From contig AQYM01000016.1 in assembly GCA_000380705.1 (NCBI GenBank), positions 1-12,642 of the forward strand: a stretch of 12,642 bases of DNA, given 5' to 3'. The stretch comes from Crenarchaeota archaeon SCGC AAA471-B05. Lineage in GTDB: Archaea; Thermoproteota; Thermoprotei; Gearchaeales; Gearchaeaceae. Below the pieces are notes generated by a model. It saw only the letters and a program-made list of their open reading frames with translations, did no database searches and was not told where the DNA came from. Below, piece after piece: positions 1 through 7,435 of this stretch; the stretch's first letter is position 1, and every line of letters starts with the position of its first letter. The position numbers were made by a program, and so were the translations under genes.

Positions 1-2
1 CT

Positions 3-80
3 GTAAATTCCTTTAACGATTTCTTAAAACAAATAAACGATATATTAACTGAAATAGCAAGGAAACTTGGAATTGTATGA
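3..80 (+). CDS. C-terminal end of an unidentified protein (5' truncated by the window)
   Basis: A frame open from base 3 ends at the TGA at 78-80 and encodes about 25 residues finishing ...NDILTEIARKLGIV. The predicted end is helical and amphipathic. Its stop overlaps the next start as ATGA at 77-80, the usual sign of translational coupling, which supports this as the true end of an upstream gene in the same operon. Too little is present to assign a family. Confidence 0.55.
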   Translation, partial: VNSFNDFLKQINDILTEIARKLGIV

Positions 81-463
81 TTAAAATATCAAATAAAGAT
101 TTTTTTTCTTTCGAAATTTATAAAAAAAGAAAAGGGATATTTAGATTTTTTTATTCTGTTATTAAACTAGAACCAAAAACAGATATAGAATTTAAGGATG
201 AACTATTTTACGAGTTAATTAAATATCTTGAAGAAACGAAAACTACCGCAATTATTCTAATACCGCTTAATTTTTTAACAAGTAAAATAGAAACAGAATT
301 ATTTATACTAATATGTAAAAGGAGTTTACTTAAGAAAGATAAGGAAATACGAAATATTTTTAATAATATAATTTTTTATATAAAATTAATTTTTTGTTGT
401 GAAATAAAATCAATAAAAAAAGAAAATATAGATAACATTTTATTTTATTTATATAATTTATAA
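77..463 (+). CDS. Uncharacterised 128-residue basic protein
   Basis: I do not recognise this protein. It is rich in Lys, Ile, Phe and Asn, has no signal peptide, and has no cysteine pair of the zinc-ribbon kind (a Cys-Cys lies near residue 108). A hydrophobic strand-like stretch around residues 58-66 (AIILIPLNF) followed by helical segments suggests a small alpha/beta fold rather than a membrane protein. The start is fixed by the ATGA overlap with the preceding gene, and the HerA-like gene follows after 4 bases, so the three are probably one transcript. The protein may act with that ATPase-like neighbour. That is inference from gene order only. Confidence 0.65.
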   Translation: MIKISNKDFFSFEIYKKRKGIFRFFYSVIKLEPKTDIEFKDELFYELIKYLEETKTTAIILIPLNFLTSKIETELFILICKRSLLKKDKEIRNIFNNIIFYIKLIFCCEIKSIKKENIDNILFYLYNL

Positions 464-467
464 ATTA

Positions 468-1616
468 ATGTCCAAATCACTAATCAATAGAAAAAATTTT
501 TACATAATACAAAAAGTATTTTTAAATAAAAAAATTATTAAAGAATACTTCACTAATAATTTATATTTAGATATTGGATATAATAAATTTACTTTAGATA
601 AATTTTACTTAAAATTTGATAATTTATCAATTTTATTAATTAAAGATAATTATATAATTCCTAATTTAATTTATTATGTTTATAATAAATTAAAAGAAAG
701 AAAATTTAATATAATTTTAATTGATTGGAATAATGAAATATTAAATGGAGAAAAGTTTTTAAATAAAACATATATTAAAAGAAAATTGGAAGATTTTCTA
801 TCGCAAATTCCTAATAAAGAGCTCCTTCTTAATTTAATTGTTAATATAATTGTATTAATTTGTGACCTTAACATGTCTGAAGCGCAAATTTTAAAGAAGA
901 TGGTATTAAACAAAATATTAGAAAGATATGTTGAACGGATAAAATTAAAAGATATTAAGAATGTGCTAGCCAGTGTTATGCTAGCCACAACCTATGAAAA
1001 CGAGGTAAGAAATACAGTGATAAGAAAAATCGAAAAGATATTAAATGATGAAATACTTTCAGAAATGGAAATAGATTTTACTAGTAGAAGTAAAGAAATA
1101 TCCGATATGTTATTACCATTGTATCAATGGAAAAATAGTTCGTTAAAATTACTTGTATTGCTTTTGCTCCTAGAAACATTATTAGTAACGTATAAAAAAG
1201 AGAATAATTATGTCGTAATTTTAAATGTGCCTGCCTATATTTACAATTCAGTAGATATTATTTTAAAAGAAAGATTACTAAAGAAAGTTGGTGATTTATT
1301 GGATCTTAAAATTCCTCTTTTAATAATAGTTGAAAGTTTAGATAATGAGTTGTATAGAACATTTCATAATTATTTTAATTACATAATTTTAACAAAAAGA
1401 TTACTAGATATAGAATTGCAGATCCTTAAAAAAACTTTGAACACAAAAATTCTCAATGAATTAACAAATAAATTCAAATCAATGGAAGAAGGAGATATAT
1501 TGATTACAAATTCTCAAAATCTAATTTATATATTAAGACCTAATAAAGATGAATTTTTAAAAGCAAATTTTCAAATATTCGAAGAAGAAACTATCTACTT
1601 TGAATTTGAAAGTTGA
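468..1616 (+). CDS. HerA/VirB4-like ATPase homologue with degenerate Walker motifs
   Basis: This 382-residue protein has the layout of a HerA/VirB4-type P-loop ATPase by eye. A strand and turn near residues 53-60 (LSILLIKD) sit where the P-loop should be. The strand IILIDWNNEI near 82-91 resembles the family's hhhhDxxGEY segment. A helical middle follows (about 117-200) with the spacing seen between the Walker motifs of HerA proteins. A second core strand, YVVILNVPAYIY, sits at the Walker B position, and a C-terminal half ends in a block like the family's L..L..Ge (about 335-347, FKSMEEGDILI). There is no GxxxxGK[ST], and the Walker B acids are replaced, so ATP hydrolysis looks unlikely. It may be a structural partner of an active HerA-like ring or a DNA-transfer ATPase. 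It follows the 128-residue gene by 4 bases, and its 3' end overlaps the convergent AK6-type gene by 22 bases. Confidence 0.55.
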   Translation: MSKSLINRKNFYIIQKVFLNKKIIKEYFTNNLYLDIGYNKFTLDKFYLKFDNLSILLIKDNYIIPNLIYYVYNKLKERKFNIILIDWNNEILNGEKFLNKTYIKRKLEDFLSQIPNKELLLNLIVNIIVLICDLNMSEAQILKKMVLNKILERYVERIKLKDIKNVLASVMLATTYENEVRNTVIRKIEKILNDEILSEMEIDFTSRSKEISDMLLPLYQWKNSSLKLLVLLLLLETLLVTYKKENNYVVILNVPAYIYNSVDIILKERLLKKVGDLLDLKIPLLIIVESLDNELYRTFHNYFNYIILTKRLLDIELQILKKTLNTKILNELTNKFKSMEEGDILITNSQNLIYILRPNKDEFLKANFQIFEEETIYFEFES

Positions 1617-2179
1617 AAATTAATAAAATCGAGTAATCTGTTTTTGGCTTCATAAATATCTTGCCATTCTATTCTTTTATATTTCTTAGATTTAAGTTCA
1701 CCTTTAATTAAAAGTATTAGATTTAAGGGTATTTTTCTACGATTTGTGTTATCCAATTCTATGATTTTTGATTTCTTAAATTTCAAATGACTCTCATATG
1801 ATAAAATGCCTAAAAATTCAGCTTCTACATTCTCCTTGATTTTACTTTCAGGATAATTTTTTAATTTAAGCCTACGAGCAAGCTCTAGAGGTTCACATCT
1901 TAAAATTATCACATAATCTATATTGGAAGGAAAACAATCCAAAATATGAGAATCAAAAATTATACTTAAATCTGAATTAATTAATTTTTTAATCAATGAT
2001 TTTAATTTGCTTAAATTAACAACTTTACTGTCTCTTTTTTTGTCATAATATTCAAATGCATTCAAATAATAAGCTAATGTATTTATGTTAAAATAATTAA
2101 AATAAAAAAATAAGGAAAGTTTTAAAGCAAAAGTTGTTTTGCCAGTGGCAGGTGTACCTGTAATTAGAATCTTAGTCAC
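1595..2179 (-). CDS. AK6/Fap7-type nucleotide kinase
   Basis: This is a 194-residue P-loop kinase of the archaeal/eukaryotic AK6 (Fap7, hCINAP) family. The family has adenylate kinase/ATPase activity and in yeast and archaea assists late small-subunit ribosome maturation. Visible landmarks are the P-loop GTPATGKTT (residues 8-16), a DSH triplet (76-78) matching the Walker B-like D.H of the family, the lid segment R94-C-E-P-L...RRL, and ESKIKENVEAE (111-121), which is highly characteristic. A C-terminal tryptophan region (W172) is also present. Length fits the family's usual 180 or so residues. The start codon is GTG (2177-2179) inside GTGACTAA, which also holds the thermosome stop, an 8-base overlap implying translational coupling. 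Nearby S17e, a small-subunit protein, suits a ribosome-maturation role. Confidence 0.88.
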   Translation of the reverse strand: MTKILITGTPATGKTTFALKLSLFFYFNYFNINTLAYYLNAFEYYDKKRDSKVVNLSKLKSLIKKLINSDLSIIFDSHILDCFPSNIDYVIILRCEPLELARRLKLKNYPESKIKENVEAEFLGILSYESHLKFKKSKIIELDNTNRRKIPLNLILLIKGELKSKKYKRIEWQDIYEAKNRLLDFINFQLSNSK

Positions 2180-3830
2180 TACTGCTTTCTTTTTCTTCTT
2201 CTTTTTCCTTAGAGGGTTTTGGTGGTGTTTCTTTACTCACTTTAGAAGCTGCTACAATTTCATCTATTCTTAATATAGTAGAAGCTGCTTCTGTTGCTGC
2301 TGTTAAAGCTTGTAATTTAACCAAGTATGGTTCAAAAACTGCAAGTTCATATAAATTGCTCACTTTCCCATTTATTCCATCTATCCCAAAAACATAACCA
2401 TCTCCTTTTGCATGATAGGCCCTTAACTCAGTAATGATATCTATTACATCTGCGCCTGCATTTTCAGCTAATGTCTTAGGTATAATTTCAAGTGCATTCG
2501 CAAAAGCCTCTATAGCTAATTGTTCTTTACCGCCTACGGTCTTTGCAAATTCTCTTATATTCTTAGCCAATTCTATTTCGGTAGCACCACCTCCGATGCA
2601 TATTTTAGGATACCTTATTACATCTGCTACGCTACTCAAACCGTCTCTTATAGATCTTTCTGCTTCGTCTACTAATCTTTCTAAACCTCCTCTTATAAGT
2701 ATACTCACAGCTCTTGGATTTTTGCAACCTTCTACAAATACCATTTTATCTTCACCTACTTTTCTTTCTTCTACTAATTTGGCTTCACCAACATCTTCTA
2801 CACTCAAATCATCGATATTCGTAACAATTCTAGCACCTGTTGCTAATGCTAATTTATCCATATCTGACTTTTTAACACGTCTAACAGCAAGAATTCCGTT
2901 TTTAGCCAAATAATGTTGTGCGATATCATCAATTCCTTTTTGGCATATGACTACATTTGCGCCCACCGATTTAATTTTTTCCACCATATTTTTTAGCATT
3001 TTTTCTTCTTCAGCAAGGAATGCTTTTAATTGTGATGGATCAGAAATTCTTATTTCTGCATCTATTTCTGTTTTTTCAATTTCTAGCGGTGCATCTAAAA
3101 GAACGATTTTAGCATTTTCTATTCGTTTAGGCATCCCAGGATGAACGACTTCTTTATCGATTATGATACCGTTAATTAACTTAGAATCATATAAACTGCC
3201 GCCCTGCTTCTTTATTATCTGTATTCTATCTAAATCTACAAATTTTTTACCATCCCTGTCTTCTACAATTGATTTCACAGCTTTTACACAAATATCCGCT
3301 AAATAATCTCTTACCGCTCCAACAGCTTTGCCATGAATTGAAGTCAAACAAACTTTCTTTAGAATTTCATCGTTTTCTATATCTACAGGAATGGCAATCT
3401 TTTCAAGAATTTCTTTAGCCTTATTTAATGCTTTTTTATAACCGCTTACTATTACGGTTGGATGTATATTTTTATCAATTAATTGTTCAGCTTCTTTTAA
3501 AAGTTCACCTGCTATTATAACAGCTGTAGTAGTTCCATCACCTACTTCGTCATCTACAGTTTTAGATATTTGTACTAGTAACTTGGCTGTAGGATGTTGA
3601 ACTTCTATCTCTTTGAGAATAGTAGCCCCATCGTTTGTAATTGTTATGTCTCCTATGCTATCTACAAGCATCTTATCCATACCCCTTGGACCCAATGAGG
3701 TTTTGACTGTTTCTGCTATAGCTTTAGCTGCAGCTATATTAGCTCTTAATGCTTCATAGCCTGTTGTTCTTTGGGTGCCTTCTTTTAATATTAAAACGGG
3801 AACTACACCAGAAGGGGTTGCCGTAGCCAT
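2172..3830 (-). CDS. thsA: Thermosome subunit (group II chaperonin, alpha/beta type)
   Basis: This is a subunit of the cytosolic archaeal chaperonin, a double ring that folds proteins by ATP-driven closure of a built-in lid. Numbered from the ATG at 3830 it has 552 residues. The equatorial-domain motifs LGPRGMDKML (46-55) and TNDGATILKE (65-74), the nucleotide-binding GDGTTT (97-102), the apical-domain segment with VVICQKGIDD, the GGGATE glycine run, and an acidic flexible tail ending SSSD are all present. The frame extends 11 codons upstream to a GTG at 3863. I prefer ATG 3830 because MATATPSG...VPVLILKEG matches the N terminus of Sulfolobus alpha subunits, because the extension contains an asparagine run, and because the likely TATA box lies too close to the GTG. 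Its N terminus reads beta-like (LKEGTQRTTG) while its start and tail look alpha-like, so the paralogue is uncertain. It heads a minus-strand operon with the AK6-type kinase. Confidence 0.95.
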   Translation of the reverse strand: MATATPSGVVPVLILKEGTQRTTGYEALRANIAAAKAIAETVKTSLGPRGMDKMLVDSIGDITITNDGATILKEIEVQHPTAKLLVQISKTVDDEVGDGTTTAVIIAGELLKEAEQLIDKNIHPTVIVSGYKKALNKAKEILEKIAIPVDIENDEILKKVCLTSIHGKAVGAVRDYLADICVKAVKSIVEDRDGKKFVDLDRIQIIKKQGGSLYDSKLINGIIIDKEVVHPGMPKRIENAKIVLLDAPLEIEKTEIDAEIRISDPSQLKAFLAEEEKMLKNMVEKIKSVGANVVICQKGIDDIAQHYLAKNGILAVRRVKKSDMDKLALATGARIVTNIDDLSVEDVGEAKLVEERKVGEDKMVFVEGCKNPRAVSILIRGGLERLVDEAERSIRDGLSSVADVIRYPKICIGGGATEIELAKNIREFAKTVGGKEQLAIEAFANALEIIPKTLAENAGADVIDIITELRAYHAKGDGYVFGIDGINGKVSNLYELAVFEPYLVKLQALTAATEAASTILRIDEIVAASKVSKETPPKPSKEKEEEKESSSD

Positions 3831-3865
3831 CGTTAATACATTATTATTATTTACTAGTGCCACTA

Positions 3866-3893
3866 TTTAACTTTTTATTAAAGTAAAGTTAAA
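3866..3893. promoter_or_regulatory. Inverted repeat around the thermosome promoter
   Basis: TTTAACTTT (3866-3874) and AAAGTTAAA (3885-3893) are perfect 9-base inverted arms around a 10-base spacer. Read on the minus strand, the spacer and inner arm contain TTTAATAAAAA, a plausible TATA box. A transcription start 25 bases downstream falls near 3852, leaving a leader of about 20 bases before ATG 3830. A dyad flanking a TATA box is a typical archaeal operator layout. The element sits between divergent thermosome and S17e genes and could affect both. In DNA this AT-rich some dyads arise by chance, so this is a candidate only. Confidence 0.4.
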
Positions 3894-3933
3894 CAAATAA
3901 AGTAATTAATTAATATAAGTAGTAAGTGAAAAG

Positions 3934-4149
3934 ATGGGTAGAGTTAAAAATAAGAAAGTGAAGAGAATAGCAAGAGCATTATTAGAAAAATTTCCTAACT
4001 TATTTACCACAGATTTTGAACATAATAAATTAAAAATAAAAGAAATGCAACAAGAATTAAATTTATCAAAAAAGGAAAGAAATCAAATAGCTGGATATAT
4101 AGTTAGACTTGTAAAACAACAAACAAAAAAGAAAGAAGAAGAACAGTAA
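3934..4149 (+). CDS. rps17e: 30S ribosomal protein S17e
   Basis: This is small-subunit ribosomal protein eS17, shared by archaea and eukaryotes and absent from bacteria. The 71-residue product begins MGRVKNKKVKRIARALLEKF and carries the family's central helices, including F24-T-T-D-F, the NKLKIKEM segment and the conserved RNQIAGYIVRLVK block, followed by a Lys/Glu-rich tail. Archaeal eS17 is usually 60 to 80 residues, so this is complete. A purine-rich GTGAAAAG lies just before the ATG. The gene is divergent from the thermosome and its TAA shares a base with the next ATG (TAATG), so it leads a three-gene operon. Confidence 0.93.
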   Translation: MGRVKNKKVKRIARALLEKFPNLFTTDFEHNKLKIKEMQQELNLSKKERNQIAGYIVRLVKQQTKKKEEEQ

Positions 4150-5030
4150 TGGGATCAGCTAATACTCAATATAAGATAAGTTACGACAATTTTGAAGTTG
4201 AAATAACCATATTAAAAATTGAAGAATTATGTCCACATGAAGAAATAGATGAAGAAGTTGTATCGAAAATTATTAAAAGCATTAAAGAAAGTGGAATGCT
4301 TCATCATCCAATTATTGTAGATAAAAACAGTTTGGTTATTTTAGATGGTACTCATAGATTCATTTCTTTAAAAAGATTAAACTGCAAATTTGTGCCTGTA
4401 GTTTTAGTAAATTATAAAGACGAAAGAATAAAAATAGGAAAATGGGTAAGGAAAATTTATTATCAAGACATTCATGCTATAATGGATAAAATCCTAAGCA
4501 TTTTACAAAATTTTGATTATCGCATTAAAGAATATAACAAAATGGAAAAAGTTGAACTATACGAAAAAATAATGGAAAATTTATTCATCTCTTTAATATT
4601 AGATAAAATTATAATAATATATTTAGAAAATATTAGCACAGATCTAAACAATTTCTTAATAAAGTCTTTTGATGAGATCTTTACAAACGAAAAAATAAAG
4701 ATTGAATTTATAACCGAACATGATGCTATAGAAGAAATGAAAAAAATGGAAAAAAATCTGATATTATTTGGCGGTAAAAGATTTACCAAAGAAGAGGTTA
4801 TTGGTGTCAAAAACCATAAAAAATTATATCCCATTAAATCAACAAGACATATTTTTCCTCTTAAAGTATTCAATTTAAATATTCTCATAGAAATACTTAG
4901 ACTCCCGGATAAAGAAGCCATAGAAAAGTTTTATTCGATTATGAAAAATAAGCAACCAAAAGTCTTATTACCACCTTTTTCGATAGAAAATATTATAGTT
5001 AAAGATTATGCAGGAGTCATTTTCGAATAA
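4149..5030 (+). CDS. SerK/ParB-like protein, probable free-serine kinase family
   Basis: The N-terminal part (about residues 15-105) has a ParB/SerK fold. It shows the LCPHEEIDEE segment (27-36), GMLHHPIIVD (49-58) and the signature ILDGTHRFISLKRL (64-77), followed by VPVVLVNY. In the Thermococcus serine kinase SerK, an early Glu and a DGHHR motif form the active site that phosphorylates free L-serine for cysteine synthesis. Here the equivalents would be E31/E32 and D66-G-T-H69-R70, so the key His-Arg is kept and one His is Thr. The C-terminal half includes TRHIFPLKVFNL, also SerK-like. With 293 residues it is somewhat longer than SerK. ParB-type DNA or CTP binding is a less likely alternative. 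It overlaps S17e by 1 base and the ubiquitin-fold gene by 23 bases. Confidence 0.7.
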   Translation: MGSANTQYKISYDNFEVEITILKIEELCPHEEIDEEVVSKIIKSIKESGMLHHPIIVDKNSLVILDGTHRFISLKRLNCKFVPVVLVNYKDERIKIGKWVRKIYYQDIHAIMDKILSILQNFDYRIKEYNKMEKVELYEKIMENLFISLILDKIIIIYLENISTDLNNFLIKSFDEIFTNEKIKIEFITEHDAIEEMKKMEKNLILFGGKRFTKEEVIGVKNHKKLYPIKSTRHIFPLKVFNLNILIEILRLPDKEAIEKFYSIMKNKQPKVLLPPFSIENIIVKDYAGVIFE

Positions 5031-5331
5031 CGAAATTGGCACTATCCGAGTCAAGTTTATAGGAGTTTTGAAAGGATTAGCTAAGCAGGAAGAACTTAGT
5101 ATACAAGTTTCAACTGAAGAGATTTCCTTAATTGAATTATTCAAGTTAATAATTCAATTAATTAATAATAATGAGTTTGCCAAAAGAGTATTTAATTCTA
5201 CTTTAACCCAAATTTCACCAGATGTAATGGTTTCTTATGAAGATAAAATCATAAGTGCTAGAGGTAATGAAAAAATGAAGATAAAAAAAGGATCTATATT
5301 AACAGTTTTTTCTTTTGTTCATGGCGGGTAA
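5008..5331 (+). CDS. MoaD/Urm1/SAMP-like ubiquitin-fold protein
   Basis: This 107-residue beta-grasp protein has a first strand GTIRVKFIGV (11-20), a central helix (about 42-68), the VMVSYEDKII region and the terminal block KKGSILTVFSFVHGG, which parallels the KDGD...FPPVAGG end of MoaD, ThiS, Urm1 and archaeal SAMPs. The free C-terminal Gly106-Gly107 is the part adenylated by an E1-like enzyme in this family. The protein then either carries sulfur (molybdopterin or tRNA thiolation) or is conjugated to lysines. No E1 or MoaE gene is in the window, so the role cannot be chosen. The start lies 23 bases inside the SerK-like gene, and an extra N-terminal dozen residues precede the first strand. 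It ends 7 bases from the convergent HTH-NrdD gene. Confidence 0.8.
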   Translation: MQESFSNNEIGTIRVKFIGVLKGLAKQEELSIQVSTEEISLIELFKLIIQLINNNEFAKRVFNSTLTQISPDVMVSYEDKIISARGNEKMKIKKGSILTVFSFVHGG

Positions 5332-5338
5332 TGTCAAA

Positions 5339-7369
5339 CTAAACAATATAATAATGCTTCTTTATCAAAGAATCTGATTCATTATAACTAAAAAATTGTA
5401 ATTGGTTATTTTGCATTGATAAATATTTTAAATTAAAACTTTTACATTTTGGACACCGCAAATGATATTTTTCAAAGAATATCTTGCATTCTATACAAAA
5501 CGTGAAAAGAGAATAGACATCAAGTATAAGGTGTTTTAAAGGTGATTTAACTAAACAATCATATGCCATAACAACGATTTCATCTATCTTTACATGATCA
5601 AACTCTATTGGTAAATTTATAGAAAAACCTCCTTCGAAATATTTAAGCAATCTTAATTCATTTTTAATTTTTTCTTTCAAATTAGCAAAAGCATACCAAT
5701 CAGGTGTTAAATTATGAGAAGGCCCATAAAGTTTAATATTTCGTAATATCTTTATATTTTTCCATGGTAAATCATCATTAAACGGTTTATTCTTAAAAGA
5801 TACGGTGTCATTTATTTGTGAAAGTTTAACTGAGAAATCATATTTTAAATTATATTCCTTTAAAACTTCAATTATAGTTCTAAGAATTTTATTAGCTAAA
5901 TTAAATGCGGAAGAATCATTAAATATAGATTTATTTGTTATCATAAATATCGATTCATAAAAACCACATAAATTTAAATAATAATTAAAAAAATAAAGTT
6001 CATTATTTCTAAGAATTTTATTATATATTATAGAAGATTTTTTTAACAGAGTATTTTTATACATAAAGATTTTATATATATTTTCAATTAAATTTATTAA
6101 ATAAGATAGTATTTTATCTTCGTTATAATTCTTAAACGCTGTAACATTAACTAAATTAATTGTAGCTATTATAGGAACACCCCAAGGAATATTAACTTTT
6201 TCATTAATAAAACCATATGAAGTTAGAGAAAAATTATCCGATTTTTCTGTACATAAAACTAGGCGTAAATAGGGATATTTCTTAAACAAATTATTAAAAG
6301 AAGATAAAAATTCAGTGTCTTTTCCATTATTTAACTTTAAAAAAAATAAATTAGGATAGACTAGTTTGTCATTAAAATAAGAAGCAAAGAAATCTACAAA
6401 ATTTGAGAGTAATTTATTGTTAAAATTATTATTAAACGAAAATGATAAAATTATATTTGGAATCTTTAAATATTCGGTAATTAGTTGCATAAAAGTTAAT
6501 ATGCCTTTAAATGAAGTTTCATAATTATACTCTTCACCAAGAATTATTGAAACGTGTAAATCTTTATAATTAGTATATTGTTGTAAAAGAACTAGCTGTA
6601 TAATTTCGTTTGTAAGTGATGAAAAATCATCTTTTGGAACTTTATGAAAAGGATAATATAAGCAGAGAAGTCCATTAATAAAATAATCTAAATTGGGAAT
6701 GCTTAAAAATACAAAAAAATCTTTAGGAATTCTTATCTCATTTAATAATGTGTTGCAAACATATTGTAATGTCAGATTCTTGATCAAATTCTCATAAAAT
6801 ATTAACCCGTTTTTTCCATCTAGTAAAAATTCTTCAAAATTATTAGTTTTTACTATTAAATTCTCAAATATATTATCAGGAGGCCATTGATGTGAAGATA
6901 TATAGTTTAACAAAAAAATTAGAGATTCTTCGTTAATGATCTGTTTAGATGATTTAATTAGAAATTCTTTTATTCTGGAAGCAGTCAACTCTAAGTCTAT
7001 TCCTTTTTTAAATTTATCCGAATTTAAAGAATTTAGAAAATTAGAAAACTTTACAATACTAAACGAAGGATAAGTTTTTATTACATATATTTCCTCCTCA
7101 TTTAAATTCTTAGAAAACTCTTCTAAAAATGCTATATATTTCAACAATAGTTTACCCGAAGCTGTTATAGAATATTTATTCCTATTTATTTTTTCAACAA
7201 GTTTTTCATTTTGAAGATTCTTTAAATGGTACAAAATTAATGAAGCTTTATTATAACTTAAACGAAATTCTTCGATAATTTCTTTCAAGCTTAAAGGTTT
7301 TGTATTTAGAAGCTTTAATATCTCATACCTTAAGGGATTATTAATAATTGAAGAGAAGTATTTTTTCAT
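5339..7369 (-). CDS. Winged-helix protein fused to a degenerate class III ribonucleotide reductase (NrdD)-like body
   Basis: Residues 5-78 form an ArsR-like winged helix (NPLRYEILKLL, then a recognition helix at SYNKASLILYHLKNL and a wing at NRNKYSITASGK). The rest follows the order of NrdD landmarks: VPIIATINLVNVTAF (398-412) resembles GVVTINLPR.AY. The segment 461-525 resembles the STIGL.GMNE...A.EIL region. GPSHNLTPDW (549-558) with FEGGFSINL (578-586) resembles the segment before GG..hi.l. A C-terminal zinc ribbon C625-x2-C628-x10-C639-x2-C642 sits where NrdD has its zinc site. In active NrdD a glycyl radical (RVxGY) follows this site. Here no glycine occurs after G581, so radical catalysis is excluded, and no N-terminal ATP-cone is evident. 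Cys373 (VLCTEK) may mark the old catalytic cysteine. I infer a regulator using a ligand-binding NrdD fold. The TATA box at 7391-7397 suggests a leaderless transcript. Confidence 0.7.
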   Translation of the reverse strand: MKKYFSSIINNPLRYEILKLLNTKPLSLKEIIEEFRLSYNKASLILYHLKNLQNEKLVEKINRNKYSITASGKLLLKYIAFLEEFSKNLNEEEIYVIKTYPSFSIVKFSNFLNSLNSDKFKKGIDLELTASRIKEFLIKSSKQIINEESLIFLLNYISSHQWPPDNIFENLIVKTNNFEEFLLDGKNGLIFYENLIKNLTLQYVCNTLLNEIRIPKDFFVFLSIPNLDYFINGLLCLYYPFHKVPKDDFSSLTNEIIQLVLLQQYTNYKDLHVSIILGEEYNYETSFKGILTFMQLITEYLKIPNIILSFSFNNNFNNKLLSNFVDFFASYFNDKLVYPNLFFLKLNNGKDTEFLSSFNNLFKKYPYLRLVLCTEKSDNFSLTSYGFINEKVNIPWGVPIIATINLVNVTAFKNYNEDKILSYLINLIENIYKIFMYKNTLLKKSSIIYNKILRNNELYFFNYYLNLCGFYESIFMITNKSIFNDSSAFNLANKILRTIIEVLKEYNLKYDFSVKLSQINDTVSFKNKPFNDDLPWKNIKILRNIKLYGPSHNLTPDWYAFANLKEKIKNELRLLKYFEGGFSINLPIEFDHVKIDEIVVMAYDCLVKSPLKHLILDVYSLFTFCIECKIFFEKYHLRCPKCKSFNLKYLSMQNNQLQFFSYNESDSLIKKHYYIV

Positions 7370-7390
7370 AATTATTCTTTATCTAGTAGA

Positions 7391-7397
7391 ATTTAAA
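7391..7397 (-). promoter_or_regulatory. TATA box of the HTH-NrdD gene
   Basis: TTTAAAT on the minus strand is centred 25 bases upstream of the A of the ATG at 7369. This is the spacing expected if the transcription start coincides with the start codon, giving a leaderless mRNA. No Shine-Dalgarno-like sequence precedes the ATG. The box is prediction from spacing and composition only. Confidence 0.4.
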
Positions 7398-7420
7398 GTT
7401 TAAAGTTATTTATTAAAGTT
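7393..7420. repeat. Three direct copies of TTAAAGTT between divergent HTH-NrdD and tRNA genes
   Basis: TTAAAGTT occurs at 7393-7400, 7400-7407 and 7413-7420, all in one orientation, in the 66-base spacer between the HTH-NrdD start and the tRNA-Pro. The copies overlap the putative TATA box of the HTH-NrdD gene and the likely tRNA promoter (TTTATTAA, 7409-7416). They share the AAAGTTAA core with the dyad upstream of the thermosome. This could be an operator for the winged-helix protein itself, but AT-rich spacing makes chance recurrence possible. Confidence 0.35.
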
Positions 7421-7435
7421 AAAATAATAATTATT

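Larger units (their letters stand above)
7370..7435. other. Divergent intergenic region, HTH-NrdD and tRNA-Pro promoters
   Basis: This 66-base AT-only-like spacer carries two predicted promoters back to back. The minus-strand TATA (7391-7397) serves the HTH-NrdD gene. A plus-strand TTTATTAA (7409-7416), about 24 bases before the tRNA 5' end, is the expected TATA for RNA polymerase at the tRNA. The three TTAAAGTT copies lie between and over them. Confidence 0.4.

Noticed and set aside
680..988. Open frame of 102 codons on the minus strand inside the HerA-like gene
   Set aside because: It lies fully within a longer plus-strand frame coupled to its neighbours, and stop codons are rare here simply because of composition.
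2434..2913. Open frame of 159 codons on the plus strand inside the thermosome gene
   Set aside because: It is antisense to a well-supported chaperonin frame, its protein is Ser/Ala/Leu-biased as expected of a shadow, and no start signal is evident.
3831..3863. N-terminal extension of the thermosome from GTG 3863
   Set aside because: The 11 residues include four consecutive Asn and have no counterpart in Sulfolobus subunits; the likely promoter overlaps or abuts this GTG. The ATG at 3830 was preferred.
4517..4921. Open frame of 134 codons on the minus strand inside the SerK-like gene
   Set aside because: It is a shadow of the coupled plus-strand gene and shows no recognisable family motif.
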